64,000 bases of DNA from Bacteroidetes bacterium B1(2017) (GTDB lineage: Bacteria; Bacteroidota; Bacteroidia; UKL13-3), in assembly GCA_002256395.1 (NCBI GenBank), contig NKJG01000001.1:310001-374000 (forward strand). The letters are read 5' to 3'. The notes under the pieces were generated by a model. That model did not search any database. It saw only the letters and a list, made by a program, of their open reading frames with translations, and was not told where the DNA came from. The position numbers and the translations under genes are program-made. Positions within the stretch are counted from its first letter, which is position 1. Every line of letters starts with the position of its first letter. Below are positions 44,571 to 54,170 of this stretch, piece after piece.

Positions 44571-46388
44571 ATGCACGATTTTACTTCGTTAACAGACATG
44601 CTCGTTCCAGAGCTGAAAGAAATTGCTAAAAATCATGGCGTAAGCGCCACTGGATTAGACAAACAAGGCTTAATTACAGCTATTCTTGAACATCAAAGTG
44701 GCAAAGCTCATAAATTAATTGATGAGGCACCTGCCGCCGCTAAAAAACGTGGCCGTCCTAAAGTAGCTAAAGCAGAAAATACTGAAGAAACTATTATTCC
44801 TGTAGTTGAAACGAAACTAGAATTACCTTTGGTTCAGCCCGAAACTAAACCAGAAATAGAAACGCCTGTTGTAATTTTAAACGCACCAGCTTCTGCACCA
44901 ATTGCAGAAAGTGGAGAAAAACCAGCAGAAGGAGAAAGAAGAAATCCTAATCAAAACAAAAATCGCCAAGATAAATGGCGCAACGATAGGAACGATAGAA
45001 ACGAACAACGTACGAATGAACCGCGTTCAAATGAACCTCGTTCGAATGAGCCTCGTACAAACGAGCCAAGAATAAATGAGCCGCGTTCAAATGAACCTCG
45101 TACCAACGAACCTCGCACAAACGAGCCTCGTAACAATGAACGTGGACCAGAACGCAACGACCAACGCAATCAAAACCAGCCACGCCATCCGCAACGTCCT
45201 GAAAATGGAAATGGAAACGGTAATGGAAATAATAACAATCCTGAACGCCAAGAAAAAGTTTCGTATCAAGAACTAGAAGCCTTAGTTAGCTCAGAAGGTG
45301 TTTTAGAAATGATGGCAGATGGATATGGTTTCTTGCGTTCATCAGATTATAACTACATGCCTTCGCCAGATGATATATATGTATCTCCTTCGCAAATAAA
45401 ATTGTTTGGTTTAAAAACAGGTGATACGGTTCAGGGCACAATCAGACCTCCTAAAGAAGGTGAAAAATATTTTGCCCTTGTAAAAGTTGAATCAATTAAT
45501 GGAAGAATACCATCAGAGGTGCGCGACCGCGTTGCGTTTGAACATTTAACCCCATTATTCCCAGATGAAAAATTGAGGTTAGCAGATAATTCTGCCACCT
45601 ATTCTACCAGAATCATCGATCTTTTAGCACCTATTGGTAAAGGTCAACGTGGATTAATAGTAGCCCAACCTAAAACAGGTAAAACTATATTATTAAAAGA
45701 AATTGCAAACGCTATTGCTAAAAATCATCCAGAGGTTTATTTGTTAATTTTATTAATTGATGAACGCCCAGAAGAGGTAACAGATATGCAACGAAGTGTG
45801 CGCGCAGAAGTTGTTGCTTCTACCTTTGATGAGCCGGCAGAGAAGCATGTTAAGTTAGCGAATATTGTTTTAGAAAAAGCAAAACGTTTAGTAGAATGTG
45901 GCCATGATGTGGTTATTTTATTAGACTCAATTACTCGTATGGCGAGAGCGTTTAACACAGCTCAACCAGCCTCGGGTAAAATATTATCGGGTGGTGTGGA
46001 TGCAAATGCATTACATAAACCAAAACGTTTCTTTGGTGCTGCTCGTAAAATTGAAGATGGTGGATCATTAACCATTATTGCTACAGCCCTTACAGAAACA
46101 GGTTCTAAAATGGATGAGGTTATTTTTGAAGAGTTTAAAGGTACCGGTAATATGGAACTTCAACTCGATAGAAAATTGGCCAACAAACGTGTATTCCCTG
46201 CTATTGATATTGTATCTTCAAGTACTCGTCGCGATGATCTGTTATTGGAGAAATCTACCTTACAACGCATATGGGTATTGCGCAACCATTTGGCAGATAT
46301 GAACCCAGAAGAAGCAATGGATGTCATGTTAAAGAATATGCGTTCAACCAAAAGCAACGAAGAGTTTTTGGCATCTATGAACGGATAA
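44571..46388 (+). CDS. rho: Transcription termination factor Rho with long disordered insert
   Basis: The 605-residue hexameric helicase ends Rho-dependent transcripts. A Rho_N helical domain (1-45, [14 protein letters not shown]) is followed by a long low-complexity insert (about 75-230) rich in Arg, Asn, Glu and Pro with nine tandem NEPRS/T units. The RNA-binding OB domain starts at about 232 ([13 protein letters not shown]) and the ATPase core has Walker [12 protein letters not shown] and the Q/R loops [21 protein letters not shown]. coli Rho has 419 residues; the extra length is all in the insert. A strong terminator follows. Confidence 0.97.
   Translation: MHDFTSLTDMLVPELKEIAKNHGVSATGLDKQGLITAILEHQSGKAHKLIDEAPAAAKKRGRPKVAKAENTEETIIPVVETKLELPLVQPETKPEIETPVVILNAPASAPIAESGEKPAEGERRNPNQNKNRQDKWRNDRNDRNEQRTNEPRSNEPRSNEPRTNEPRINEPRSNEPRTNEPRTNEPRNNERGPERNDQRNQNQPRHPQRPENGNGNGNGNNNNPERQEKVSYQELEALVSSEGVLEMMADGYGFLRSSDYNYMPSPDDIYVSPSQIKLFGLKTGDTVQGTIRPPKEGEKYFALVKVESINGRIPSEVRDRVAFEHLTPLFPDEKLRLADNSATYSTRIIDLLAPIGKGQRGLIVAQPKTGKTILLKEIANAIAKNHPEVYLLILLIDERPEEVTDMQRSVRAEVVASTFDEPAEKHVKLANIVLEKAKRLVECGHDVVILLDSITRMARAFNTAQPASGKILSGGVDANALHKPKRFFGAARKIEDGGSLTIIATALTETGSKMDEVIFEEFKGTGNMELQLDRKLANKRVFPAIDIVSSSTRRDDLLLEKSTLQRIWVLRNHLADMNPEEAMDVMLKNMRSTKSNEEFLASMNG
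45014..45135 (+). repeat. In-frame 15-bp tandem repeat in rho (NEPRS/T units)
   Basis: About eight to nine units coding Asn-Glu-Pro-Arg-Ser/Thr, with synonymous changes between units, such as AATGAACC, AACGAGCC and AATGAGCC. The unit length is a multiple of three, so gain or loss of units keeps the frame. Confidence 0.85.
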
Positions 46389-46406
46389 TTTTATACGTTA
46401 AACTAT

Positions 46407-46442
46407 AAAAAAAAGGACGGTGAATTCACCGTCCTTTTTTTT
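46407..46442. terminator. Bidirectional terminator between rho and usp
   Basis: A perfect palindrome AAAAGGACGG-TGAATTCA-CCGTCCTTTT (46411-46438) with an A-run before and a T-run after, placed between convergent genes. Confidence 0.9.
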
Positions 46443-47265
46443 ATCCTTTCACCAAAACCAACAAAGGTATATGTGTATGAAAGGCCATTTGTTTGCTTAA
46501 ACTTCGGTGAAACAAACGATCAAAGAAATTTCTATTGTGTTTGGCCATCACCAATAAATCAACCTTCATTTCATCCACATAATTATTAATGGATGGAATT
46601 ACCTCTCCTTTTTCTAACTCTACAAAATTGATGTTTGGATAAGAAATTCGATCGTGGTTTTTCTTAAAGAAATTATTCTCTGCATTAAAATATTTATCTG
46701 AATCAGATTTTACATGCAATACATCTAAGGGACAATCATATTGCTCTGCAAAGTATACCAAGCGTAACATGGCAGGAAATTCTGGTTCATTATAATCTGT
46801 TGCATACACAATTCTTTCAAGCTCCTTGTATTTAATTTCTTTCGGAATGACCATTACCGGAACATGTGTTTTTGCAACAACAGATGCAGCATTACTTCCA
46901 AATAATACCTCAGCAGCACCGCTTGCTCCTGTTGTACCCATAACGATCAAATCGGCTTCATGCTTTAAAGCAAAATCGCAAATCTCTTCTGCTACAAATC
47001 CATACCGGCTATGCATTGAATATACCAACCCACTATCCTTTAAAGTCTTTTCAAGCTCATTAAATTGAAAAGTAGTTTGGTCTTCAATTTCTTTTACAAA
47101 TAACTGGTAGGTTTCTGCTGGTATGGTTGCATCCACCATAGCTACCTGATTAATATGAAGGATATTTAATCCTGCATTCATTTTTTTTGCCAATAAAATA
47201 GCATACTGCATAGCTTGTAAAGCAGGTGCAGAGAAATCTGTAGGAATAACAATTTTAGAAATCAT
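46441..47265 (-). CDS. Tandem universal stress protein (UspA family)
   Basis: The 274-residue protein consists of two Usp domains. Domain 1 (about 1-145) has KIVIPTDFSAPALQAMQYAI and the ATP-binding pattern GTTGASGAAEVLFGSNAASVV; domain 2 (about 150-274) starts RIVYATDYNEPEFPAMLRLV and has a degenerate nucleotide loop (AKHNRNFFDRLFHRSLSKQM). One domain probably binds ATP and the other does not. The role in stress survival is by family. It ends at the shared terminator with rho. Confidence 0.92.
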   Translation of the reverse strand: MISKIVIPTDFSAPALQAMQYAILLAKKMNAGLNILHINQVAMVDATIPAETYQLFVKEIEDQTTFQFNELEKTLKDSGLVYSMHSRYGFVAEEICDFALKHEADLIVMGTTGASGAAEVLFGSNAASVVAKTHVPVMVIPKEIKYKELERIVYATDYNEPEFPAMLRLVYFAEQYDCPLDVLHVKSDSDKYFNAENNFFKKNHDRISYPNINFVELEKGEVIPSINNYVDEMKVDLLVMAKHNRNFFDRLFHRSLSKQMAFHTHIPLLVLVKG

Positions 47266-47469
47266 AGGGTTTGTATTAAGTGTACTTTTTCAAAATAAAA
47301 TCATTTTGAGTCAAATACTTAGTCAAATTTAACATAGGATGAGCAATAAAAAAATGACTATTTACAGGCTTAAGAATGATTTAACAAAAAGTTTGAAGAT
47401 GCTTGGGATAAATAATGTTTGGATTTTAAGCCTCGAATTTGTTATTTATACCCAATTAAAAATGCAAAT

Positions 47470-49065
47470 ATGAGTACTTCAAAAAACCAAACACCCCTCT
47501 ATACCCTTGCTGTGGTATTCTTCTTCTGGGGCTTTGTGGCCGCGTCTAACGGGATTTTTATCCCATTCTGTAAAAGCCATTTCCATTTATCACAATACGA
47601 ATCTCAATTGATTGATGCTTCATTTTATGCGGCCTATTTCTTTGGTTCTTTCTTTTTGTACCTGTTTTCTCAGCTAAACAAACACGATATCTTAAATAAA
47701 ATTGGCTATAAATCGGGAATTGTATATGGTATGGTGGCCTCTGTTATAGGTGCGGGCTTATTAAGCATATTCTCAGGCTCAGAAACGGTTACATTTGGTA
47801 TGATCCTAGGCGCTTTCTTCATTATTGCCTTAGGTTTCTCTCTTCAACAAACTTCTGCTAACCCATTTGTGGTTGCGCTTGGACCAGTTGAAACTGGTAC
47901 ACATAGATTAAACTTTACAGGTGGCGTTAACTCTTTAGGAACTCTACTTGGACCAATTGTAGTAAGTTTGGTAATCTTTGGCGCGGTTGGTAGTGGTGTT
48001 GAGGCTTCTTTAGGAAGTATCCAAACCTTATACTTAATTCTTGCGGGCTTATTTGCCTTAGTTGCATTGTTCTTCTTTGTTAACAAAAGCCTTCCTAAAG
48101 TAACTGCCGACGAAGAAATTGAAAATAGCAGTAAAGCCACTACAACACTTGCTATTATTGCTATTCCAACAGCCATCTTATTATTCTTAAACAACTTCCT
48201 TCCAAAAGCAATCAGCGATAATTTTATTTTCATTTGCTTAATCACCATCGTTGGAATTTTATTGTACACCTTAAATGCATCTAAAAAGAATCCTAACGGA
48301 TGGGGGGCTATGCATTACCCGCAATTGGTTTTAGGTATGCTTGGAATCTTTACCTATGTAGGAGTTGAGGTTACCATTCAAAGTAATATGGGTGCCCTTT
48401 TAAAATTACCTGAGTTTGGTGGATATGATGAATCAAACATTTCAAATTTCATTAGCTTATATTGGGGTAGTTTAATGATTGGTCGTTGGACAGGTGCCAT
48501 TAGTGCATTTGAAGTAAGTGCCAATACACGCAAAATTTTAACCTTTGTTGTTCCTTTTGTTGCCTTTGGTTTAATCCTAGGTGTAAATCATTTAAGTGGA
48601 AATGCTATTGGAGAATTAATTCCATACGCACTTTGTATTATCATTGCTGTTACTGCCTTCTTTATTGGTAATGAAAAACCAGCTAAAACACTTTTATTAT
48701 TTGCAGGTATAGGTATTGCAGGTATGCTAATAGGTTTATTAACTACTGGCACCATTGCTTTATTTGCCTTTATTAGCGGCGGTTTAGCTTGCAGTATTAT
48801 GTGGCCAAGTATTTTCTCTTTATCTATTTCGGGTTTAGGAAAATATTCTTCACAAGGTGCCTCTTTCTTAATCATGATGATTTTGGGTGGTGCAATTATT
48901 CCACCTATACAAGGTAAAATTGCCGATTCAATGGGCATTCATATTAGCTATTTTATTCCTGTACTTTGCTTTATGTATCTTGCCTTCTTTGCCCTAAGAG
49001 CAAAAGCAATCTTAAAATCGCAAGGCATTAACGTAGATGATATTCAAGCCGCAGGCGGACATTAA
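47470..49065 (+). CDS. FHS-family sugar:H+ symporter (FucP-like MFS)
   Basis: The 531-residue membrane transporter has about 12-14 helices. FFFWGFVAASNGIFIPFCKSHF, the YAAYFFGSFFLYLFSQ segment, QQTSANPFVVALGPVETGTHRLNFTGGVNSLGTLLGP and EVTIQSNMGALL are typical of the fucose/galactose/glucose:H+ symporter group. It is longer than FucP (about 438 residues), with extra helices in the middle (230-265). The ATG at 47470 gives the canonical start; a TTG at 47419 was rejected. The neighbouring galactanase gene converges on it. Confidence 0.88.
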   Translation: MSTSKNQTPLYTLAVVFFFWGFVAASNGIFIPFCKSHFHLSQYESQLIDASFYAAYFFGSFFLYLFSQLNKHDILNKIGYKSGIVYGMVASVIGAGLLSIFSGSETVTFGMILGAFFIIALGFSLQQTSANPFVVALGPVETGTHRLNFTGGVNSLGTLLGPIVVSLVIFGAVGSGVEASLGSIQTLYLILAGLFALVALFFFVNKSLPKVTADEEIENSSKATTTLAIIAIPTAILLFLNNFLPKAISDNFIFICLITIVGILLYTLNASKKNPNGWGAMHYPQLVLGMLGIFTYVGVEVTIQSNMGALLKLPEFGGYDESNISNFISLYWGSLMIGRWTGAISAFEVSANTRKILTFVVPFVAFGLILGVNHLSGNAIGELIPYALCIIIAVTAFFIGNEKPAKTLLLFAGIGIAGMLIGLLTTGTIALFAFISGGLACSIMWPSIFSLSISGLGKYSSQGASFLIMMILGGAIIPPIQGKIADSMGIHISYFIPVLCFMYLAFFALRAKAILKSQGINVDDIQAAGGH

Positions 49066-49087
49066 TTCATTCTATAAATAATTATTC

Positions 49088-49139
49088 TGAAATGGATATT
49101 CAACAAATTTAGTTTGTTGAATATCCATTTTTTATTTTA
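49088..49139 (+). terminator. Terminator of the sugar transporter gene
   Basis: A 17-18-bp perfect stem, AAATGGATATTCAACAAA (49090-49107) with TTTGTTGAATATCCATTT, and a TTTTTATTTT tail. The convergent galactanase gene ends in the tail. Confidence 0.9.
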
Positions 49140-50199
49140 AATAAACACTCATTGCAGGCAAGGCCTTGGCATTAAAATCCCAAAGGGCTTGGTTTTCGTA
49201 GGCTGAACCAACTTTTGAGGTGCTTCCTTTTGTTGAAATTAACTCTGCTCCCCAATAGCAAAATCCCTTACCATTTTTTGCACTAATAGATATTAAACGA
49301 ATCTTATCTAGGAAATCTTTCTGTCCTTGTGGCGTGGCCGGATAACTTGGATGCAATTGAGTGCTATCTCCTAAAACATTATTTGTCCAATCGTTCCAAC
49401 CCAAGGTAAATGGATAGGATGTTTCTGCTATTAATACTTCTTTTCCTGTTTGTGTAGCTATGCTTGTTAACACACTTTGCAAACTATCTAAGTTGTTTCC
49501 ATGCCACATAGGGTAATAAGATAAACCTATCATATCAACATCAACAGTACCTATATTAGTCAAAAACCATTGAGCATTTCTATATCCAGCATACTGTAAA
49601 ATTAGTTTGCTCTCAGGGCTTTCTTGTCGCACCGCTTTTATTCCTTGGCTTAGCAACTCTAAAAATTGTGCCTTATTTAAAAGGCTCCCCTCTGGCCATA
49701 AAAATCCATTATTCACTTCATTTCCTATTTGAATATAATCAGGATGAATGAGGGTAACTATTTGTTTTGTATAAGCATACACACTATCCTTTAATTGAGC
49801 GAATGAAAGTAATTTCCAGGCCTCTGGTTTTGTTTGCGCGCCTGGGTCGGCCCAAGTATCAGAATAATGTACCGTTAGCCAAACTTTAAACCCATTTTGC
49901 TTTAACACCTTTGATAAATTACTCACTTCTTCTAAACCACATCTACCATTTATTGGGTCTTTCCAAATTCTCAATCGAATGGTGTTCACTCCAGAATTTT
50001 TAAGTGTAAGCAGCATATCTTCTGCATATCCTGCCGCATTAAAAGTGGTAAAACTTAAGTCTTTAATTTCTGGGTAAGATGATAAATCAACTGCCTTAAT
50101 ACTAAAATTTGGGTCAGCACTAACACTATCTTTTGTTTTATCTTTTTTACAAGCAAAAAAACAAAAAAGGCCTACAAAAATAACAAGGGTATAACGCAT
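49132..50199 (-). CDS. GH53 endo-beta-1,4-galactanase lipoprotein
   Basis: The protein is about 355 residues (Met at 50199; another at 50208 adds three). It has a lipobox (CFFACKKDK), then a GH53 TIM barrel: FKVWLTVHYSDTWADPG, the acid/base Glu in IQIGNEVNNG and the nucleophile Glu in LIAETSYP. It cleaves beta-1,4-galactan side chains of pectin or arabinogalactan at the cell surface. A cognate TonB/SusD pair is not in the window; the only nearby transporter is the FHS symporter on the other strand, which could take up released sugar (inference). Confidence 0.92.
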   Translation of the reverse strand: MRYTLVIFVGLFCFFACKKDKTKDSVSADPNFSIKAVDLSSYPEIKDLSFTTFNAAGYAEDMLLTLKNSGVNTIRLRIWKDPINGRCGLEEVSNLSKVLKQNGFKVWLTVHYSDTWADPGAQTKPEAWKLLSFAQLKDSVYAYTKQIVTLIHPDYIQIGNEVNNGFLWPEGSLLNKAQFLELLSQGIKAVRQESPESKLILQYAGYRNAQWFLTNIGTVDVDMIGLSYYPMWHGNNLDSLQSVLTSIATQTGKEVLIAETSYPFTLGWNDWTNNVLGDSTQLHPSYPATPQGQKDFLDKIRLISISAKNGKGFCYWGAELISTKGSTSKVGSAYENQALWDFNAKALPAMSVYLK

Positions 50200-50239
50200 C
50201 TTAAACAAAGATACAAAACTATCTCATCTGTTTTGAACC

Positions 50240-50830
50240 CTACAACCCATGCGATTGCTCCCACTCTAGCATTTTCTTCTTTTGCTCTACGCCCCATCTA
50301 AAACCACTAAGCTTACCTGTAGATAGCAATACTCTGTGACATGGAATTAAATACGCAATACAATTACGCCCAACGGCATTCCCCACAGCCCTTGAACCAC
50401 CCATTACGCCAAGTTTAGCTGCCAATTCAGTATATGTGCTGCTATTCCCAAAAGGAATTTCTATTAAGGCTTTCCAAACTTTCAATTGAAATTCTGTTCC
50501 CTTAATATGTAATTTTAGGTTAGGCCAACTTTCTGTTGTCGGTTCAAACCAAAGTAAAGCTAATGTATGATATTCGCTTTCTTCCTGAATGAGAATGGCA
50601 TTAGGATACTCTCGCTTTAATTCATGTATACAACTTTCATCCTCGTCAACCAAGGCTAACCAGCATATTCCACTATCTGTTGAGGCCATAAGCACTCTTC
50701 CAATTTGCGTTTCAGCAAAGCAATACTTAATACGTAATTTTATTCCTTTATCCCAAACAAAGGGAAGTATTTCTAACTTCCCCTTGTTTGAATAAATATC
50801 AAAATTTTTACTGAATAAGTTAGCCTGCAT
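50240..50830 (-). CDS. ogt: Methylated-DNA-protein-cysteine methyltransferase
   Basis: The 196-residue protein removes alkyl groups from O6-alkylguanine onto its own Cys. The C-terminal domain carries IPFGNSSTYTELA, AVGNAVGRN and the acceptor motif IPCHRVL (Cys about 163), then GFRWGVEQKK. The N-terminal half (about 35-100) is a degenerate Ada-type fold. It lies 14 bp downstream of the TonB receptor gene, perhaps in the same transcript. Confidence 0.93.
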   Translation of the reverse strand: MQANLFSKNFDIYSNKGKLEILPFVWDKGIKLRIKYCFAETQIGRVLMASTDSGICWLALVDEDESCIHELKREYPNAILIQEESEYHTLALLWFEPTTESWPNLKLHIKGTEFQLKVWKALIEIPFGNSSTYTELAAKLGVMGGSRAVGNAVGRNCIAYLIPCHRVLLSTGKLSGFRWGVEQKKKMLEWEQSHGL

Positions 50831-50844
50831 AAGTTTAAATCAAC

Positions 50845-53094
50845 TTACAATTTAAACCTAAATCCGCCATAAAACATTCTCCCAAAAACAGGACCCCAAG
50901 TAAGGCCTGCATCAAAGTAATTTCCAAAAGGATTGGCACCATCAATAATTGCCTTAGGCTGTTGAAAGTTTAAAATATTTTCACACCCAATATACACATC
51001 AAGCTTCTTTTTTATGTTCTTACTTATCTGTGCATTCACTAATACAAAAGCATCCGAATGGCTGGCCAATTGCAAGTTCTCTGGATTATCTGTTGTTTGA
51101 GGCAAACGCTTAGGTCCAATCCAATTTGCTGTTGCATCAAAATTCCATTTGTTTTTTGTGGTATATGCCAAGTTTAAAAACCACCTATGCTTGGCTATCA
51201 TGGGCACATCCAACATACCTTGCGCATATTGTGTTTTAACCTCATACCATCTGTAAGCAAAGCGTACATCAAAGCGCTTTATTGGTTGGTAATCCATTTG
51301 TACTTGCAAACTTCTGCTATACGATTTTCCATTCAATGCATAAAAGAAAACAGAATTGGTTTTGGCATCTCTATCCACTACCACTTGCTTTTCAAAAATG
51401 GTATAATAATAATCCACTCCAATATTTCCTTTATGCAAGTTTATTTTAAATTCATGCGTTAAATTTACCCCAAAATTCCAAGCTTCTTCAGGGCCAAATC
51501 CGTAGGCAGTTTTACTTGCAAATGGATTTGAAAAAATCAAGGTACGAGAACTTGTTAAGGTACTCATATTCTCACTTATTAAATTTGCCGTGCGCCATCC
51601 TTTTCCAGCTACAGCCCTAAACACTGTAGTTGCAACGGGGGCATATCTTAGATGCAAACGTGGCACAAACTTCCAACCAAAATAATTATGGTAATCCATG
51701 CGAGCACCAGCAACGGCAGTAAATAAGGCCAAATAGGTATACGTATATTCTGCAAATGCGCCACTCACTTGTTCGTTCCTTGTAAAATGATACGCTTGCT
51801 TATTAAACAAATGCTCCTCAACTATATCTGTTTGGTTGCTTATACCCGTTCGTATCTTATGATTTGTATTCCCCAAAACATCTTGATAGATTAAATTACC
51901 GTACAAACTTTGTTGCGCTCCATCATATAAATTATTACCGAAATAATTTTTATAGGTTTGGTTCGAACCATTTACTTGCAAGCCTACACTGCGGTATTTA
52001 TTTTTAGGAAACACATAGCCTAATTTCATCATGCCACTTAGGCGTTCGGCCTTTATTTGTGTGCCATACATTTTATTGTTGGCGGTATCTTGCATATAAT
52101 TATAAAAATCAACCATACCCCCTGTTTTACTATCATTCACATATTGAACCGAGGCATGAAAAACCAATCCATTTTTAGGATCTAAAAAAACACGATATAA
52201 AATATTGGCTTGGTTTCCCAAAGGATTATCCAAATAGTCATCCTTATTTTGATCCATTCTTTTGGCATAGGTACTTCCGTGTACAAACAAAGCATGTGAA
52301 AACATTTTAGTTGGCTGCTGAGCCAAAACTAAGTTTGTTTCGTAGCGCCCACCCTGACTTACATATCCGTTCCAATATAATTTATCTTTCGAAATAGGCT
52401 TATGCAATTCAACATTTATTTGTCCCGATATACTTTCAAAACCATTAACCACCGAACCCATTCCCTTACTTACTTGAATTGAATTTATCCAAGTTCCTGG
52501 AATATAATTAAGTCCGAAATTGGTAGCAATGCCGCGTATGCCAGGCATTTGTTCTATGCTCATTTGAGAATACTGCCCACCTAAACCAAGCATTTGGATT
52601 TGTTTTGATCCCGTTAAGGCATCACTATAGGCAACATCCACACTTGGGTTTGTTTCAAAGCTTTCCGACAAATTACAACAAGCAGCTTTAAACAATTCCT
52701 TTTCATTCATGATGGTTGTTTTCCAAGGATCAATAAATGAAACTTCACTTGTTTTGCGCTCATACGAAATAACTACGTCATCGAAATTTCGTTTACTTAT
52801 CATTAAAACCTTCAAATAATTTGAACTAGCAACCAAAATGGTATCTGTTTTAAAACCCATTGCCTGCACTATAAGTGTAGTGTGGTTTTCATCAATGGCA
52901 ATATGAAATACTCCATTGCTATCCGTACCAGTAGATTTAGTGGTTCCCATCCAATGAACCGCTGCACCTGCAATGGGTTCAATAGCCCCCTTTTGAGTTG
53001 TTTCAACCACTACACCTTTAAGCATAGCCGTTGATTGGGCTCTAGTTCCTATCCAGAAACATAAGCCCAAAAGCCCTAAGGCAAACGCTTTCAT
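50845..53094 (-). CDS. TonB-dependent receptor, heavy-metal operon type
   Basis: The 749-residue outer membrane receptor has a signal peptide (ending TRAQ), a carboxypeptidase-like regulatory domain (about 24-105), a plug (about 125-235, with LGLGGQYSQMSIEQMPGIRG and FESISGQINVELHKP) and a 22-strand barrel ending in FRFKL. The plug has paired cysteines (KAACCNLSESFETNPSVDVAYSD). Its start is directly next to the stop of the HMA gene with no space, so translation is coupled. The position suggests uptake of copper or another metal chelate, by context only. Confidence 0.88.
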   Translation of the reverse strand: MKAFALGLLGLCFWIGTRAQSTAMLKGVVVETTQKGAIEPIAGAAVHWMGTTKSTGTDSNGVFHIAIDENHTTLIVQAMGFKTDTILVASSNYLKVLMISKRNFDDVVISYERKTSEVSFIDPWKTTIMNEKELFKAACCNLSESFETNPSVDVAYSDALTGSKQIQMLGLGGQYSQMSIEQMPGIRGIATNFGLNYIPGTWINSIQVSKGMGSVVNGFESISGQINVELHKPISKDKLYWNGYVSQGGRYETNLVLAQQPTKMFSHALFVHGSTYAKRMDQNKDDYLDNPLGNQANILYRVFLDPKNGLVFHASVQYVNDSKTGGMVDFYNYMQDTANNKMYGTQIKAERLSGMMKLGYVFPKNKYRSVGLQVNGSNQTYKNYFGNNLYDGAQQSLYGNLIYQDVLGNTNHKIRTGISNQTDIVEEHLFNKQAYHFTRNEQVSGAFAEYTYTYLALFTAVAGARMDYHNYFGWKFVPRLHLRYAPVATTVFRAVAGKGWRTANLISENMSTLTSSRTLIFSNPFASKTAYGFGPEEAWNFGVNLTHEFKINLHKGNIGVDYYYTIFEKQVVVDRDAKTNSVFFYALNGKSYSRSLQVQMDYQPIKRFDVRFAYRWYEVKTQYAQGMLDVPMIAKHRWFLNLAYTTKNKWNFDATANWIGPKRLPQTTDNPENLQLASHSDAFVLVNAQISKNIKKKLDVYIGCENILNFQQPKAIIDGANPFGNYFDAGLTWGPVFGRMFYGGFRFKL
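51960..51969. repeat. GGTTCGAACC palindrome, copy 6
   Basis: An exact copy in the TonB receptor gene, read as Gly-Ser-Asn on the minus strand. Confidence 0.8.
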
Positions 53095-53454
53095 TTAATC
53101 GTGGTGAGTATTTGGCTTCTCTCTATACAAGCAACAACCAGGAAGTTTTTGGTAGGTTTCATCAGGAGACTTTTTCAAATCTGTATCATGTCCACAACCT
53201 GCAATGGCTTCATGTATTTTTTCCAATGTAACTTTCTCTGGATTAAAAATAACCGTCATTACTTTTGTATCAACATCCCATTCAGCAGCCTTCACACCTT
53301 TTATATCACAGGCGTTTTCTATGCGCTCTTTGCATTGCCCACAATTTCCATAAACCTTAAAAGTAACCTTTTCTGTTTTGCTCTTTTGAGCAAATGCACC
53401 TATGCTTATACTTAAAACTAGCATAAGCAGAATAACGATCTTATTTGTTTTCAT
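53095..53454 (-). CDS. Exported HMA-domain metal-binding protein
   Basis: The 119-residue protein has a signal peptide (1-22, ending GAFAQ) and one heavy-metal-associated domain with the metal site GNCGQCK (about 36-42) and ferredoxin-like strands VKAAEWDVDTKVMTVIFNPEK. A second cluster CGHD (about 87) and PGCCLYRE near the C-terminus plus a terminal HHD add metal ligands not usual in simple HMA domains. Export is predicted, so it works in the periplasm, probably handing Cu(I) or another soft metal to a partner. An 88-bp structured gap lies upstream. Confidence 0.88.
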   Translation of the reverse strand: MKTNKIVILLMLVLSISIGAFAQKSKTEKVTFKVYGNCGQCKERIENACDIKGVKAAEWDVDTKVMTVIFNPEKVTLEKIHEAIAGCGHDTDLKKSPDETYQKLPGCCLYREKPNTHHD

Positions 53455-53458
53455 AATT

Positions 53459-53540
53459 TTTGTTTTGATAGTAAATACTAAATAATTGCCATTTAAGGCA
53501 TCCTTTATACATCCAATAACATTGGATAAATCAAAACAAA
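53459..53540 (-). promoter_or_regulatory. Nested dyads between HYC_CC_PP and HMA genes
   Basis: TTTGTTTTGAT (53459-53469) and ATCAAAACAAA (53530-53540) form an 11-bp perfect inverted repeat. Inside is the dyad ATCCAATAACATTGGAT (53511-53527). On the minus-strand RNA the 53469-53459 arm lies 4 nt before the HMA ATG. Confidence 0.5.
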
Positions 53541-53542
53541 GT

Positions 53543-53929
53543 CTATATTCTAAAAACCTGCAAACTACTTAATTCTATTGCTAATTTGGGAGGAGGCGCT
53601 TTACTAGCATAAGCATTTTGGGCGTTCGCATCAATTGGTTCGAACCTAAAAAAGGTATACGGTAAAATAATTAGAGAAAATGAAACAGCCTTAGGAAGCT
53701 CCAGTAATCTGGGTTGAACTTGCAAATCCTTTAAATCGGATTTTACAATTAAATCTGTGCAACAATCTGTGCTCCCAACATCGGCGCACTCACAATTGTC
53801 ACTTTCTAATACACCCGCGTTCCAGCTAAAACCAGTTAATTCATTTCCACAAAAATGAATTTTCAAACTTTGGTTTAAAGCCGGAAGTAAAAAAGTAAGT
53901 ACTAAAATATAAATACCAATTTTTCGCAT
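53543..53929 (-). CDS. HYC_CC_PP-family small exported protein
   Basis: The 128-residue protein has an N-terminal signal/anchor segment (about 3-19). HFCGNEL (about 25-31), then CECADVGSTDCCTD (about 46-59), and a PPP near residue 112 match the HYC_CC_PP pattern of Bacteroidota proteins that sit beside heavy-metal genes. Here it precedes an exported HMA protein and a TonB receptor, as expected. Metal binding by its His/Cys residues is inference. The ATG at 53929 is chosen; a TTG two codons upstream is an alternative. Confidence 0.78.
   Translation of the reverse strand: MRKIGIYILVLTFLLPALNQSLKIHFCGNELTGFSWNAGVLESDNCECADVGSTDCCTDLIVKSDLKDLQVQPRLLELPKAVSFSLIILPYTFFRFEPIDANAQNAYASKAPPPKLAIELSSLQVFRI
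53637..53646. repeat. GGTTCGAACC palindrome, copy 7
   Basis: An exact copy in the HYC_CC_PP gene, read as Arg-Phe-Glu-Pro. Confidence 0.8.
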
Positions 53930-54143
53930 TGCCAAACAAAGGTCGATATAATTTTTAGGATAGCCAAGCCAATTAATTCTTAAAAAATACTACCTAATAT
54001 GCCCAAAAATACACCTCAATTTAAATCACTAGCCCAAAACAAACTCCTAAAAACCCAAACCTACAAAGCCCTTAACTTTCTAAGATTCTGCTTAAAGGCA
54101 AAGGAATTAACCTTAAATTAAAGGTATTTTAGGATAATTCTCT

Positions 54144-54151
54144 TATCTTTG
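54144..54151 (+). promoter_or_regulatory. TAnnTTTG promoter element of typA
   Basis: TATCTTTG lies 19 bp before the typA start codon. Confidence 0.5.
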
Positions 54152-54170
54152 CAGCCCTTTAACGATTAAC

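Noticed and set aside
44947..45269. Minus-strand open frames opposite the rho repeat
   Set aside because: They are the antisense reading of the NEPR repeat, with improbable composition (RGSF repeats).
47844..48938. Minus-strand open frames of 141 and 116 codons inside the sugar transporter
   Set aside because: Shadows of a strongly biased coding frame; no start signal or recognisable domain.
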